From the NCBI RefSeq assembly GCF_000403435.2, contig NZ_KE159710.1, forward strand, positions 310,001 through 374,000: a stretch of 64,000 nt of DNA. The letters run 5' to 3'. The notes under the pieces were generated by a model. That model was not told the DNA's origin and searched no databases. It saw nothing but the letters and a program-made list of their open reading frames with translations. Each line of letters begins with the position of its first letter. The stretch's first letter is position 1. Made by a program: the position numbers and the translations under genes. Positions 7,996 through 15,910 of the stretch are shown here, piece by piece. The DNA comes from Oscillibacter sp. 1-3. GTDB lineage: Bacteria > Bacillota > Clostridia > Oscillospirales > Oscillospiraceae.

Positions 7996-8922
7996 TCAAC
8001 CCTTTACGGCGCCCATGGTGATGCCCTGGGTGAAGTACTTCTGGAAGATCAGAAACACGGTGATGATGGGCGCCGCCGCCAGGGCCGCGCCGGCCATCAG
8101 CAGGCCGTTGTCCACAGAGGTCTCCGCCTGGAGGGTGGCAATGCCCAGAGGCATGGTATAATTGCTGCCGCTGGCCAGCATGACCAGCTGCATAAAGTAG
8201 TCGTTCCAGCAGTTAATGAAGGTGAAGATAGCCAGAGCGCCAATGCCCGGCTTAATCATGGGCATGACCACGGTGGAGAAAGTATTCCACTCGCTGGAAC
8301 CGTCAATGCGGGCCGCCTCCAGAATCTCGCCCGGGATGCTCTCTGAGAACTGCTTCATGAGGAACACGCCGAAGGGCCAGCCCACTGTGGGGAAGATGAC
8401 GGCCCAGAGGCTGTCGTACAGGTGCAGGGCAGACATCTCTTTCAGCAGGGGGATCAGGATGACCTGCTTGGGCAGGGCCATGGCGCAGACAATCAGAGAG
8501 AACAGGAGGGCACGGCCATTGAACCGCTTCTTGGCCAGGGCGTAGCCCGCCATGGCGGCGGTGAGGCAGGTGAGGAGCATCGCCATTGCGGACATGAGCA
8601 CCGCATTGATGAGCCAGCGAATGGCGGCGGGGGCGTCCGGTCCGGCGGTGAGAAGGATCTTTTTCCCGCCGTTGAAGAAGCTGCCGAAGGGCAGATAGAT
8701 CTCCCACAGGGGGACGCTGCGCTGCTTCATCAGCTTGTTGAAGTTATTCATCACCCACTCGGTGGGAACCCAAATGGGTTTGGGGGCGTTGATGTCCGCG
8801 CCGTTTTTGAACGCACCGGTGACGATCCAGTACAGCGGGAAGGTGAAGAGGAACGCCAGAATGATCAGAATCATGACAGAGGCGATCTTATACGCGCGGC
8901 TGCGCCCGTTTTCGATTTTCAT
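7996..8922 (-). CDS. CUT1 sugar ABC transporter permease (MalG-like)
   Basis: 308-aa integral membrane protein with about six predicted helices. The EAA loop that docks the ATPase is visible as EAARIDGSSEWNTFSTVVMP. Start ATG at 8922 follows GGGGGTGCTGGT, 12 nt after the other permease stops, so the two are coupled. It forms the membrane channel with the MalF-like partner and takes substrate from the lipoprotein at 9986-11335. No ATP-binding subunit is in the locus, as is usual for CUT1 systems that share a common MsmK-type ATPase encoded elsewhere. The context suggests sialic acid or a related amino sugar as cargo. Confidence 0.92.
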   Translation of the reverse strand: MKIENGRSRAYKIASVMILIILAFLFTFPLYWIVTGAFKNGADINAPKPIWVPTEWVMNNFNKLMKQRSVPLWEIYLPFGSFFNGGKKILLTAGPDAPAAIRWLINAVLMSAMAMLLTCLTAAMAGYALAKKRFNGRALLFSLIVCAMALPKQVILIPLLKEMSALHLYDSLWAVIFPTVGWPFGVFLMKQFSESIPGEILEAARIDGSSEWNTFSTVVMPMIKPGIGALAIFTFINCWNDYFMQLVMLASGSNYTMPLGIATLQAETSVDNGLLMAGAALAAAPIITVFLIFQKYFTQGITMGAVKG

Positions 8923-8934
8923 ACCAGCACCCCC

Positions 8935-9852
8935 TTACTTTTCTTTCGCCAGCTTGAACTGGAGGGCGGACAAGAGTCCGATGAAGATGGCCAGCACCAC
9001 GCCCATGGCGTTGGCGTAGCCGAAGTGGCCCGCCTGCTCCGTCAGTTTGAAGGCGGTCCAGTAGATGTGGTACATCACCGTGTTGGTTCCTGCGCCGCCC
9101 TTGGTCAGCAGCTGGATCAGCGCGAAGCACTGGAAGGAGTTGATGGTGGTGATGACCAGGATGTACAGGGTGGTAGGCATCATCTGGGCCCACTTCACCT
9201 TCCAGAAGACCTGGAAGCTGGTGGCCCCGTCCACCTCGGCGGCCTCCACCAGGGTTTGGTCCACGTTGCCCAGAGCGGAGACGTACAGCACGATGGGCTG
9301 GCCCACGGAGGTGGTGAAGAGGATCAGGATGATGCACCAGAGGGCGTATCTGGAGTCGCCCGTCCAGTTGATGTTCTGTTCAATCAGGCCCGCGCCCTTG
9401 AGAACGTGGTTGAAGATGCCGGTGTAGTTGTCATACATCCACTTCCACACCACGGTGACGGCCACAGAGCCGGTGACCACGGGGAGGTAGAAGATGCAGC
9501 GGAAAGCGGACAGCACGGGTCCGCTGAGCTTATAGATGGCGGAGGACACCCACAGAGAAAATGCGCATACCGCCGGGACACTGACGATGACGATAATAAA
9601 GGTGTTTTTCAGTGCCTCCAGAAAGGTCTCGTCCGACCACAGCCGGGAGAAGTTGGAAAAGCCGATAAAATTGCCGAACATACCGGCGTCGTGCATGTTG
9701 GCGTCGGTTAGGCTGGTAATGATACAGATAATCATGGGGACGACCACGAAGCCGAGGAAGAAGATCAGGCTGGGCAGCAGGAACAGGTAGCCGGAGATGT
9801 TCTCCCGCCGTTGGAGAGCGCGGCTCATGGTACGGGTGGGCTGTCTTGCCAA
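8935..9852 (-). CDS. CUT1 sugar ABC transporter permease (MalF/UgpA-like)
   Basis: About 305 aa with six or more membrane helices and the EAA loop EAAEVDGATSFQVFWKVKWA. It partners the MalG-like permease downstream. The start is ambiguous: TTG at 9852 sits 8 nt after an AAAGGAG site and is preferred; GTG at 9861 abuts the same site. The gene is separated from the solute-binding protein gene by a strong hairpin at 9919-9947. Confidence 0.9.
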   Translation of the reverse strand: MARQPTRTMSRALQRRENISGYLFLLPSLIFFLGFVVVPMIICIITSLTDANMHDAGMFGNFIGFSNFSRLWSDETFLEALKNTFIIVIVSVPAVCAFSLWVSSAIYKLSGPVLSAFRCIFYLPVVTGSVAVTVVWKWMYDNYTGIFNHVLKGAGLIEQNINWTGDSRYALWCIILILFTTSVGQPIVLYVSALGNVDQTLVEAAEVDGATSFQVFWKVKWAQMMPTTLYILVITTINSFQCFALIQLLTKGGAGTNTVMYHIYWTAFKLTEQAGHFGYANAMGVVLAIFIGLLSALQFKLAKEK

Positions 9853-9918
9853 GGTCAACACTCCTTTACAACTGGAATCGAGCCCTGGAGAGGGCGGGCC
9901 CTGCCGGGAAAAAGCAGG

Positions 9919-9947
9919 CCCCTCTCCCGCCCTTCGCGGGAGAGGGG
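9919..9947. repeat. Stable hairpin between binding-protein and permease genes
   Basis: Perfect 12-bp stem (CCCCTCTCCCGC / GCGGGAGAGGGG) with a 5-nt loop and no T-run. Such intercistronic stems downstream of a solute-binding protein gene usually protect the upstream mRNA, giving excess binding protein over permeases. That function is inferred here from position only. Confidence 0.65.
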
Positions 9948-9985
9948 CGCAGAAACCCTATATCGCTTTGACTGCTTATTGGGAC

Positions 9986-11335
9986 TTAGCCGGCGTTGGC
10001 GTTGGCATTGCCGGCGTAGGTGGCGACGGTGGAGGCGATGTCAGCGCCCTCGCCCACCTTCTGGAGCATGGTCCACCACTCGGTACGGGCGCCGGCCCAA
10101 CCCTTGGTAACCTGGTAGTAATCGCCCAGATAGGGCATGAGGACCTGATACTCGTTCATGATCTCATTGTCGGCCCAGATGTCGGAGAGGTCCGTGCCCT
10201 CGGCGGCAGAGCGGGCGGCGAAATAGTTGGCGGTCTTCACCGCGTCGACGGTGTGCTCGGAGTCGCACATCCACTTGATGAACGTCTTGGCGTTGTCGAC
10301 CTTGGCCGGATCGCCGTTGTCAAACACGCCGAAGCCCCAGATGCCGCCCTGGAGGGCAGGCGTGCCGCTCTCAGAGGGGAAGCCCATGAAGACGATCTCT
10401 TCGCCATTGGCGGTGAGACCCGCGCCGGTGTCGGCCAGGTTGGGGTTGAGCTGCTGGGCGATGTTCCAGCAGAAAGCCATCTTCAGGATGCCCTGATAGA
10501 AGACCTTGATTTCATCGCCGCCTTCCAAGGAGGCGTCGAAGGCGATGCCGGGCATGCTCTTGAGCTGCTCCAGGGCCTTGATGTTCAGGGGATCGTCCCA
10601 AGTGTACTTGTCGTGGCTGGCAGTGGCGAAGGTGCCGCCGTACAGGTTGTTGACGAGGGCGCGGGTGCCCTGGTCGCCGCCCTGGCCCTTGCAGTACACA
10701 GCGCCCACGGGGGCGTTAAAGTGCGCATACAGGGCGTCCACGGCCTTGATGAAGTTCTCCGTGGTCCAGGTGTGCTTCTCGAGATCAAGGTACTGGTCGG
10801 CCCCTGCCTCCTTAAAGGCGTTGAGGTTGATGGCCATGCAGTGGGCCGTCACGACCAGGGGATACTCGTATACCGCGCCGTTGGAGTGGGTGCAGGCGGC
10901 CATGGCGGCGGCGTTGATCTCGCTCTTGTCGGTGTCGTCAAACATGTCGCTCAGGTCCACCAGATAGCCCTTGTCGCCCCAGTTGGTCACCAGGCGCTCG
11001 GGACCCTCCATAATCAGATCGGGGGCTGCGTTGGCAGTGATGGCGGAGTTGACCTTGTCGTCGCCGTCGGCATAGGCTAAGTACTCCACTTTTACGGTGA
11101 TGCCGGTGTCGGCGGTGAAGGCGTCGGTGATGGCCTTGACCTTCTCCTCCTTGCCCCAGTCGCCGATGGGATAGGTCCACAGGGTGATCTCGCCGCCGTC
11201 GGCGGGAGCGGAATCACCAGGGGTGTCCTGGGTCTGATCCTGGGCGGGAGGCGTGTCATTGCTCTGGTTGCCTCCGCAGGCAACCAGGGCCATGACCATG
11301 GTCATGGCCAATAGGATTGCAAGCAGCTTCTTCAT
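9986..11335 (-). CDS. ABC transporter solute-binding lipoprotein (family 1)
   Basis: 449-aa extracellular sugar-binding protein. It has a lipoprotein signal with lipobox LVAC (Cys20 lipidated), an acidic Thr/Pro-rich linker, then a family 1 binding fold (LWTYPIGDWG..., KAITDAFTADTGITVKVEYLAYADG). ATG 11335 has GGAGG at the right distance. It is the first gene of the importer operon, behind a consensus promoter at 11395-11423. Likely to capture sialic acid or an oligosaccharide that releases it; the ligand cannot be read from sequence. Confidence 0.92.
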   Translation of the reverse strand: MKKLLAILLAMTMVMALVACGGNQSNDTPPAQDQTQDTPGDSAPADGGEITLWTYPIGDWGKEEKVKAITDAFTADTGITVKVEYLAYADGDDKVNSAITANAAPDLIMEGPERLVTNWGDKGYLVDLSDMFDDTDKSEINAAAMAACTHSNGAVYEYPLVVTAHCMAINLNAFKEAGADQYLDLEKHTWTTENFIKAVDALYAHFNAPVGAVYCKGQGGDQGTRALVNNLYGGTFATASHDKYTWDDPLNIKALEQLKSMPGIAFDASLEGGDEIKVFYQGILKMAFCWNIAQQLNPNLADTGAGLTANGEEIVFMGFPSESGTPALQGGIWGFGVFDNGDPAKVDNAKTFIKWMCDSEHTVDAVKTANYFAARSAAEGTDLSDIWADNEIMNEYQVLMPYLGDYYQVTKGWAGARTEWWTMLQKVGEGADIASTVATYAGNANANAG

Positions 11336-11387
11336 CGCGGATCCTCCTTCAATATCACAAAAAATAGGACTGTGAGGCGTTCCTCAC

Positions 11388-11402
11388 TGTATAAATTATA
11401 CA
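11388..11402. promoter_or_regulatory. 15-bp palindromic operator
   Basis: TGTATAAATTATACA is perfectly symmetric around a central base and overlaps the -10 of the importer promoter, a typical repressor position. The RpiR-type regulator encoded at 13077-13931 is the obvious candidate binder. A second symmetric pair, AAAATCGAAA (11426-11435) and TTTCGATTTT (11481-11490), lies just upstream. Confidence 0.65.
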
Positions 11403-11423
11403 AGTAATTCCTATATCTGTCAA
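11395..11423 (-). promoter_or_regulatory. Sigma-70 promoter of the importer operon
   Basis: Minus strand TTGACA (11418-11423), a 17-bp spacer and TATAAT (11395-11400): an exact match to both hexamers. It drives the solute-binding protein gene that starts at 11335. The rest of the 11336-11622 gap holds the operators noted separately and a TTGACA (11538-11543) facing the plus-strand gene, without a good -10. Confidence 0.88.
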
Positions 11424-11622
11424 TTAAAATCGAAAACATTTGCGAAAAATCCGCATATTTAGTGGATGTTTCAAAAATTATTTCGATTTTTAGGCAATTT
11501 ACACTCAAAATTTTTTGCTGCTGCGCACAGGACTGCCTTGACAAACAAAAAAAAACTGGTAGCCTTATAGAAAAGAGGCATCCGGAGACGAGGAGATCTG
11601 AAAATAGAAAGGGAGCGGAGCC

Positions 11623-12273
11623 ATGAAAAAACATATTCTCTGCCTGGGGGATTCCAACACCCACGGCTATTGCGCAGACCCCGCCGACTGCGCCGACGGC
11701 GGCATTCGATTCAATGAAGACGAGCGCTGGACCTGTCTTTTGCAAAAGGCGCTGGGACCGGAGTATCTCGTGACGGAGGAGGGGCTCAGCGGCCGCACCA
11801 CTGTGTTCCCGGACCCCCTCCATGAGAGCATGGACGCCCTGGGCGTCCTCTACGCCCTGCTGAAAAGCCATGAGACCGTGGACCTGCTGGTCATCATGCT
11901 GGGGACCAATGATACGAAGGAACGCCTGGGGGTCAACGCCTCCTGCATTGCCATCGGCATGGAGCGGCTGGTCCGCAAGGCTCAAAGCGTGGACTGCTGG
12001 GGGAGCCACGCCCCCAATATTCTGATTGTCTGTCCGCCCCCCATCCGCCCGGAGATGGAGCTGGCGGAGTGCGGCCAGCCCATGGGACGGGGCTGCCTGG
12101 AGAAGTCCCGGGAGCTGCCGGGATACTATGAGAAGACCGCGGCGCTGGTAGGCGCCCACTTCCTGAACGCCAAGGACTGCGAGTTCAACGCCCTGGACGG
12201 GATGCACCTGACCCGCAAGGGTCATGCCCAGCTGGCGGCAATGCTGGCGGAGGCCGTGCCGGGACTGCTGTGA
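11623..12273 (+). CDS. SGNH/GDSL hydrolase (putative esterase)
   Basis: 216 aa with the SGNH blocks in order: LGDSNTHG (nucleophile Ser), a Gly in the second block, LGTND (Asn) and the C-terminal DGMHLT (catalytic Asp and His). Family members are acyl- or acetyl-esterases. There is no signal peptide, so it acts in the cytoplasm. It is divergent from the importer operon and shares its regulatory region, so removal of O-acetyl groups from imported sialic acid is a reasonable inference, but the family is broad. Start ATG follows AAGGGAG. A paralogue of this fold occurs at 55554-56140. Confidence 0.85.
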   Translation: MKKHILCLGDSNTHGYCADPADCADGGIRFNEDERWTCLLQKALGPEYLVTEEGLSGRTTVFPDPLHESMDALGVLYALLKSHETVDLLVIMLGTNDTKERLGVNASCIAIGMERLVRKAQSVDCWGSHAPNILIVCPPPIRPEMELAECGQPMGRGCLEKSRELPGYYEKTAALVGAHFLNAKDCEFNALDGMHLTRKGHAQLAAMLAEAVPGLL

Positions 12274-12311
12274 CCGTCTCGCCTGGGAGATGGCGGCAGT
12301 CTCTGAAAAAC

Positions 12312-12353
12312 AAAAACAGGTCTGACGCCAGTTGAAGCGGCAGACCTGTTTTT
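12312..12353. terminator. Bidirectional terminator
   Basis: Stem AAAAACAGGTCTG / CAGACCTGTTTTT (13 bp, 16-nt loop) between convergent genes, with T-runs on both strands; it abuts the stop codon of the DUF624 gene. Confidence 0.82.
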
Positions 12354-12998
12354 CTATTCGTTTGGATCGGACTCCTCCTGCGCAGCCAGCTCCGGGGAGT
12401 GCTTTTGAAAAATCCGCTCAAAGAACAGCGAGACCAGCAGCATGGCGATCACAGGCATAAACAGCACCGGCCACCACCGCTGGACGCAGAAGACGGCGGT
12501 CTGGGCCGTCAGCAGCACAACCACGACCGTGCTGGGCAGGTGAGCGACGGTCAGCTGGAGGGCCGCGCGGAACAGGCCCGCCACGGTGTACTCAAACCGC
12601 CCCAGCAGGGGGAACAGCCAGCACAGCACTCCCGCCGGGAGCGTCAGGGCAAAGTAGTAGGCCACATACAGGATATAGGCCGCGCCGCCCCATCGGGTGC
12701 CGTACCAGCGCACGATGAAATGACCGCCCAGCAGCGCCGCCGCTGCGGCCAGGGCGACGAGCCCTGCCAGAAATCCGGTCCGGAAGTTCTGCCGCAGAGA
12801 GCGGAAGTAGTACCCAAAGGCCCCGCTCTCCCGTCCCCGGACGCACTTGACCACCGTGTAGTACAGCGCCGCCGTGGCAGGACCGGCGGTGACGACAGGC
12901 AGGCACAGGAAAATCCACAGGATCGACAGTCCGCAGATGTCCACCATCGTACTCAGCCAGACCCAAATTCCCTTTTCCGGATTGAAAAAATCGCCCAT
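12354..12998 (-). CDS. DUF624 (YesL family) membrane protein
   Basis: 214 aa with about five membrane helices and the family's N-terminal pattern (FFNPEKGIWVWLSTMVDI, then LPVVTAGPATAALYY). YesL-type proteins accompany CUT1 sugar importers and glycan loci in Firmicutes; their molecular role is not established. ATG 12998 is chosen because GGAGG lies 6 nt upstream, whereas the ATG at 13004 abuts it. It is last in the AGE-RpiR-DUF624 string. Confidence 0.85.
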   Translation of the reverse strand: MGDFFNPEKGIWVWLSTMVDICGLSILWIFLCLPVVTAGPATAALYYTVVKCVRGRESGAFGYYFRSLRQNFRTGFLAGLVALAAAAALLGGHFIVRWYGTRWGGAAYILYVAYYFALTLPAGVLCWLFPLLGRFEYTVAGLFRAALQLTVAHLPSTVVVVLLTAQTAVFCVQRWWPVLFMPVIAMLLVSLFFERIFQKHSPELAAQEESDPNE

Positions 12999-13076
12999 GA
13001 ACATCCTCCACGGAAGATTCGCCGTCCAAAGGCGGCAAATACAGTCAAATTTTGCATCCTGCGGCTCCGCCCGTCA

Positions 13077-13931
13077 TCACACGCATTTCTTGGTCAGCGC
13101 CTTGCCCACGGACTGGCGGCTGCGCTCCGCTGTCTCCGGGTCCCGGCGGATAAATTCGCTGAGGAGCACCTCCACCACATAGAGCTGGGCCATGAGGGCG
13201 GAGGAGGAGCCGAACTGGAAAGGCTGCTCATTGGGGCCGCACAGCAGCACCGTGTCGGCGTAGGCGCTGGCGGGGGAGTTGAGATACCGGGTCACCAGAA
13301 TCAGCCTCGCCCCACGGTTCCGGATCACCTCCGCCGCCTCCAGAACCTCGTGGGTGGCACCGGAGTAGGAGAAATAGAGCACCGCGTCCTCCGGCGACAG
13401 GGTGGCCAGCACCACCGTCTGCATATGGGAGTCCTGAATGGTCTTGAACTTGGGAGAGGTAGTGGAGAACTGGGCCCAAGCCGCCAGGGCAACCACGGAG
13501 TGGTTCCCCTGGCCCAGGCAGACCACCTGTCGGGCCCGCTGGATCAGATCCGCCGCCCGCTCCAGAGCGGTCTCCGACAGCATGTGGTAGGCGTTGTTCA
13601 AGGCGTCCTGAGCGGCGTGGAGCACCTTGCCCATCACCTGTCCCGTGGAATCCTCCCAGGTGATCTCGCCGCTGGACTGGCTGGCCTCCGGCACGGCGGG
13701 CAGCGCCGCCCGGGCCAGCTCCAGCTTGAAGTCGTTAAATCCCGCCAGCCCCAGCTTCCTGCAGAACAGCGACACCGTGGACACCGCCACCTCGCACTCC
13801 GCGCTCAGATCGGTGATGCTGATATACTGGGTCTCCTGCTGATGCTCCAGTACATAGTCCGCGATCTTCCGCTCCGAGCGGGTAAAGCTCTCGTACTCCT
13901 GCATCATCAGCGCCACGATATTCTTTCCCAA
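13077..13931 (-). CDS. RpiR/MurR family transcriptional regulator
   Basis: 284 aa. N-terminal RpiR-type helix-turn-helix (RSERKIADYVLEH...CEVAVSTVSLFCRKLGLAGFNDFK), then a SIS sugar-phosphate isomerase-like domain (about 120-260) with LGQGNHSVVALA and FSYSGATHEVLEAA. SIS domains in this family bind phosphosugars or amino-sugar phosphates. Start TTG 13931 has GGGAGG 6 nt upstream. It probably represses the nan-like importer through the palindrome at 11388-11402. It sits 37 nt after the epimerase gene. Confidence 0.9.
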   Translation of the reverse strand: MGKNIVALMMQEYESFTRSERKIADYVLEHQQETQYISITDLSAECEVAVSTVSLFCRKLGLAGFNDFKLELARAALPAVPEASQSSGEITWEDSTGQVMGKVLHAAQDALNNAYHMLSETALERAADLIQRARQVVCLGQGNHSVVALAAWAQFSTTSPKFKTIQDSHMQTVVLATLSPEDAVLYFSYSGATHEVLEAAEVIRNRGARLILVTRYLNSPASAYADTVLLCGPNEQPFQFGSSSALMAQLYVVEVLLSEFIRRDPETAERSRQSVGKALTKKCV

Positions 13932-13968
13932 AGCGCACCTCCCGCCGGCCGCGGCGGTATCCCGCCCG

Positions 13969-15174
13969 TTACAGCCTTGCTGAAATCTCCTCGATCATCT
14001 TGTCCACCAGGACCATGCTCCGGGGCATGTGGAAGGGCCCCTTGAAGGTGCTGCCCTTGGTGGAGGGCTCTGTGGGCAGGCCGTCCCGGCGGAGGTAGCC
14101 GTACCACTCGCCGTATTCGGGGTCCGCGAAGTGCTCTTTGCAGTAGTCCACGGTCTTATAGAACCAATCCAGATACTTCTCCTCCCCGGTGTCCCGGTAG
14201 AGCATCATGGAGGCGATGAGGATCTCGTTGTGGGGCCACCACAGCTTCATGTCGTGCTCGTAGGCCTCCGGGGGCTTGCCCAGGCAGTCGGTGAAGTAGA
14301 GCAGTCCGCCGTACTCCTCGTCCCACCCGGCGGCAATGGCCCAGTCGAACATCTCCGCCGCCTTCTTCACCAGCTCCTTGTCCCCGGTGCGCCGGGCATG
14401 CTCCAGCAGGAACCACACGCCCTCAATGTCGTGGCCGGGGTTGACAGTGCGGCCCTCGGTGTAGTAGAGGCGCGGCGTACCGTCTGTGTCCACGTTCTCC
14501 AGGGTGCATTTCAGCTCCGGCTTGACGTGGTATTTGAAAATATCGTCTACGCACTGCTGGGCCCGCTCCTCATAGAGGGCCTTCCGCTCCGGGTCGGTGC
14601 GCAGCAGCACGCCGGTGACGTTGAGGATAATCATAGGGGTGCCGAAGGCCCGTCCCGTCCGGGTCTCGGGGATGGTCTTGGGCCCCATGCCGACAGGGTC
14701 GGGCATTCCCCGGCTCAGGTCCCAGTACAGATCGTAGCACTGCCGGGCCCGCTCCAGCCGGGATCTCTCGCCGGTGATGCCGTAGTACTCGGCGTTGGCG
14801 ATGGCGCAAAAAGCCTCGGAGAAGTAGTAGCGCCGCTGGCGCAGGGGCTGTCCCTCCGCCGTGACGGTGAAGTACATCCGGTCCCCGGCCTCGTGGTTAA
14901 AGCAGTGGGCCTCCATAAAGTCCAGACAGCTTCTGGAGGCATCCAGCCACTCCTGCTTCACGCCGTAATGATGGCACAAAAACGCGAATATCCAGCCGCA
15001 GCGGCCCTGCATCCAAACGCTCTTGTCGGTGGAGTAAATCTCCCCCTTCCGGTCCAGGCAGGTGTACACCCCCCCGTGCTCTTTGTCCATGCCGTGTTCC
15101 AGCCAGAAATTGGCGGAGCGGTCCAGCTCCCCCCGAACCCAGGCCTGGGTCTCTAACAGTCTTTTCCGATCCAT
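13969..15174 (-). CDS. AGE family epimerase (N-acylglucosamine 2-epimerase)
   Basis: 401 aa, the usual length for the renin-binding-protein/AGE (alpha6/alpha6) barrel. Conserved elements include WMQGRCGWIFAFLCH, NPGHDIEGVWFLLEHARR and KLWWPHNEILIA with its catalytic-type His, and KGPFHMPRS. AGE enzymes interconvert N-acetylmannosamine and N-acetylglucosamine without phosphorylation, the step after the sialate lyase; some relatives act on mannose or cellobiose. ATG 15174 has AGGAGA upstream. It is first of a three-gene minus-strand string with RpiR and DUF624. Its presence would explain the absence of a ManNAc kinase/NanE pair nearby. Confidence 0.88.
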   Translation of the reverse strand: MDRKRLLETQAWVRGELDRSANFWLEHGMDKEHGGVYTCLDRKGEIYSTDKSVWMQGRCGWIFAFLCHHYGVKQEWLDASRSCLDFMEAHCFNHEAGDRMYFTVTAEGQPLRQRRYYFSEAFCAIANAEYYGITGERSRLERARQCYDLYWDLSRGMPDPVGMGPKTIPETRTGRAFGTPMIILNVTGVLLRTDPERKALYEERAQQCVDDIFKYHVKPELKCTLENVDTDGTPRLYYTEGRTVNPGHDIEGVWFLLEHARRTGDKELVKKAAEMFDWAIAAGWDEEYGGLLYFTDCLGKPPEAYEHDMKLWWPHNEILIASMMLYRDTGEEKYLDWFYKTVDYCKEHFADPEYGEWYGYLRRDGLPTEPSTKGSTFKGPFHMPRSMVLVDKMIEEISARL

Positions 15175-15255
15175 ACGTTCACTCTCCTATTCTTTTTTGA
15201 TTTCCGGCAAGATGGCGGCAGCCGCAGGCCAGGCCGCTCCGGCGAAACTTCTCCT

Positions 15256-15310
15256 CCTGAAGCGCCGTCCCGAAACGGCGCTCCAGGAAGTTTACGATTG
15301 CTTCGCAATC
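15256..15310. repeat. Leader hairpins upstream of the epimerase gene
   Basis: A 13-bp stem with one mismatch (CCTGAAGCGCCGT / ACGGCGCTCCAGG, 6-nt loop) is followed by GATTGC/GCAATC (3-nt loop). Both would lie in the epimerase 5' leader. No T-run and no recognised riboswitch. Confidence 0.4.
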
Positions 15311-15390
15311 CCGCTTCCGCCTGTGCGCATGACGCTGATGCCAAAGTCTTTATGGAGCTGTTCTGATTCCGTCTGGTTTTTCTCCGCCTA

Positions 15391-15550
15391 GGCCTTGTTT
15401 GAAAAATGGCGGAATGCCCAACGGCGAGAGATGTTTTCGCCAATTAAGGCAAATTTTTGCAGTCGGGCTGACGCCCGGCAAGAACATTTAACGCAGAGTG
15501 GCGGAAAAAGATCCGCCGTTTGGGCGTTTTGACATTTTTCAAACAAGGCC
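15391..15550. mobile_element. MITE copy B (160 bp)
   Basis: The best preserved ends of the family: counting the flanking TA, the first 20 bp (15389-15408) are the exact reverse complement of the last 20 bp (15533-15552). TA target duplications are at 15389-15390 and 15551-15552. The middle differs from the other copies. Non-coding. Confidence 0.85.
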
Positions 15551-15600
15551 TAAACATACTATGAACGTATTCTACCATAGATTTCCGGAATATGCAATCA

Positions 15601-15760
15601 GGCCTTGTCTGATAAATGGCAAAATGCGCAGCGGCGATGGATTTTTTGCCGGTCAGGGTGATTTGACACGGCCATACCTTGCGTATGGCCAGGAACACCA
15701 ATACGGATTGGTGCAAAGATGTCTGCCGTTTGGGCGTTTTCACATTTTCCAATAAAACCG
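15601..15760. mobile_element. MITE copy C (160 bp, degenerate)
   Basis: Same orientation as copy B and only 50 bp downstream. Left end GGCCTTGTCTGATAAATGG is good; the right end is decayed and no TA duplication remains. The interior (GCCATAC...GTATGGC hairpin, TTTGGGCGTTTT) matches copies A and D. With copy B it fills most of the 15175-15910 gap. Confidence 0.75.
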
Positions 15761-15801
15761 GGCTCTTTTCCAGCTGCACCGGCGGGCCAGCAGAATAATA
15801 C

Positions 15802-15830
15802 TTGATAATTTCCCATAGGGATGATACAAT
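15802..15830 (+). promoter_or_regulatory. Sigma-70 promoter of the FapA-like gene
   Basis: TTGATA (15802-15807), 17-bp spacer, TACAAT (15825-15830), about 80 bp upstream of the start at 15911. Confidence 0.75.
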
Positions 15831-15910
15831 ATAAATTGTTTAATATTTGGAGCGAGCTGTCTTGGTTTACAGGAAGCGCTTATCAATACGAGGTTTAGAA
15901 AAGGCAGGAG

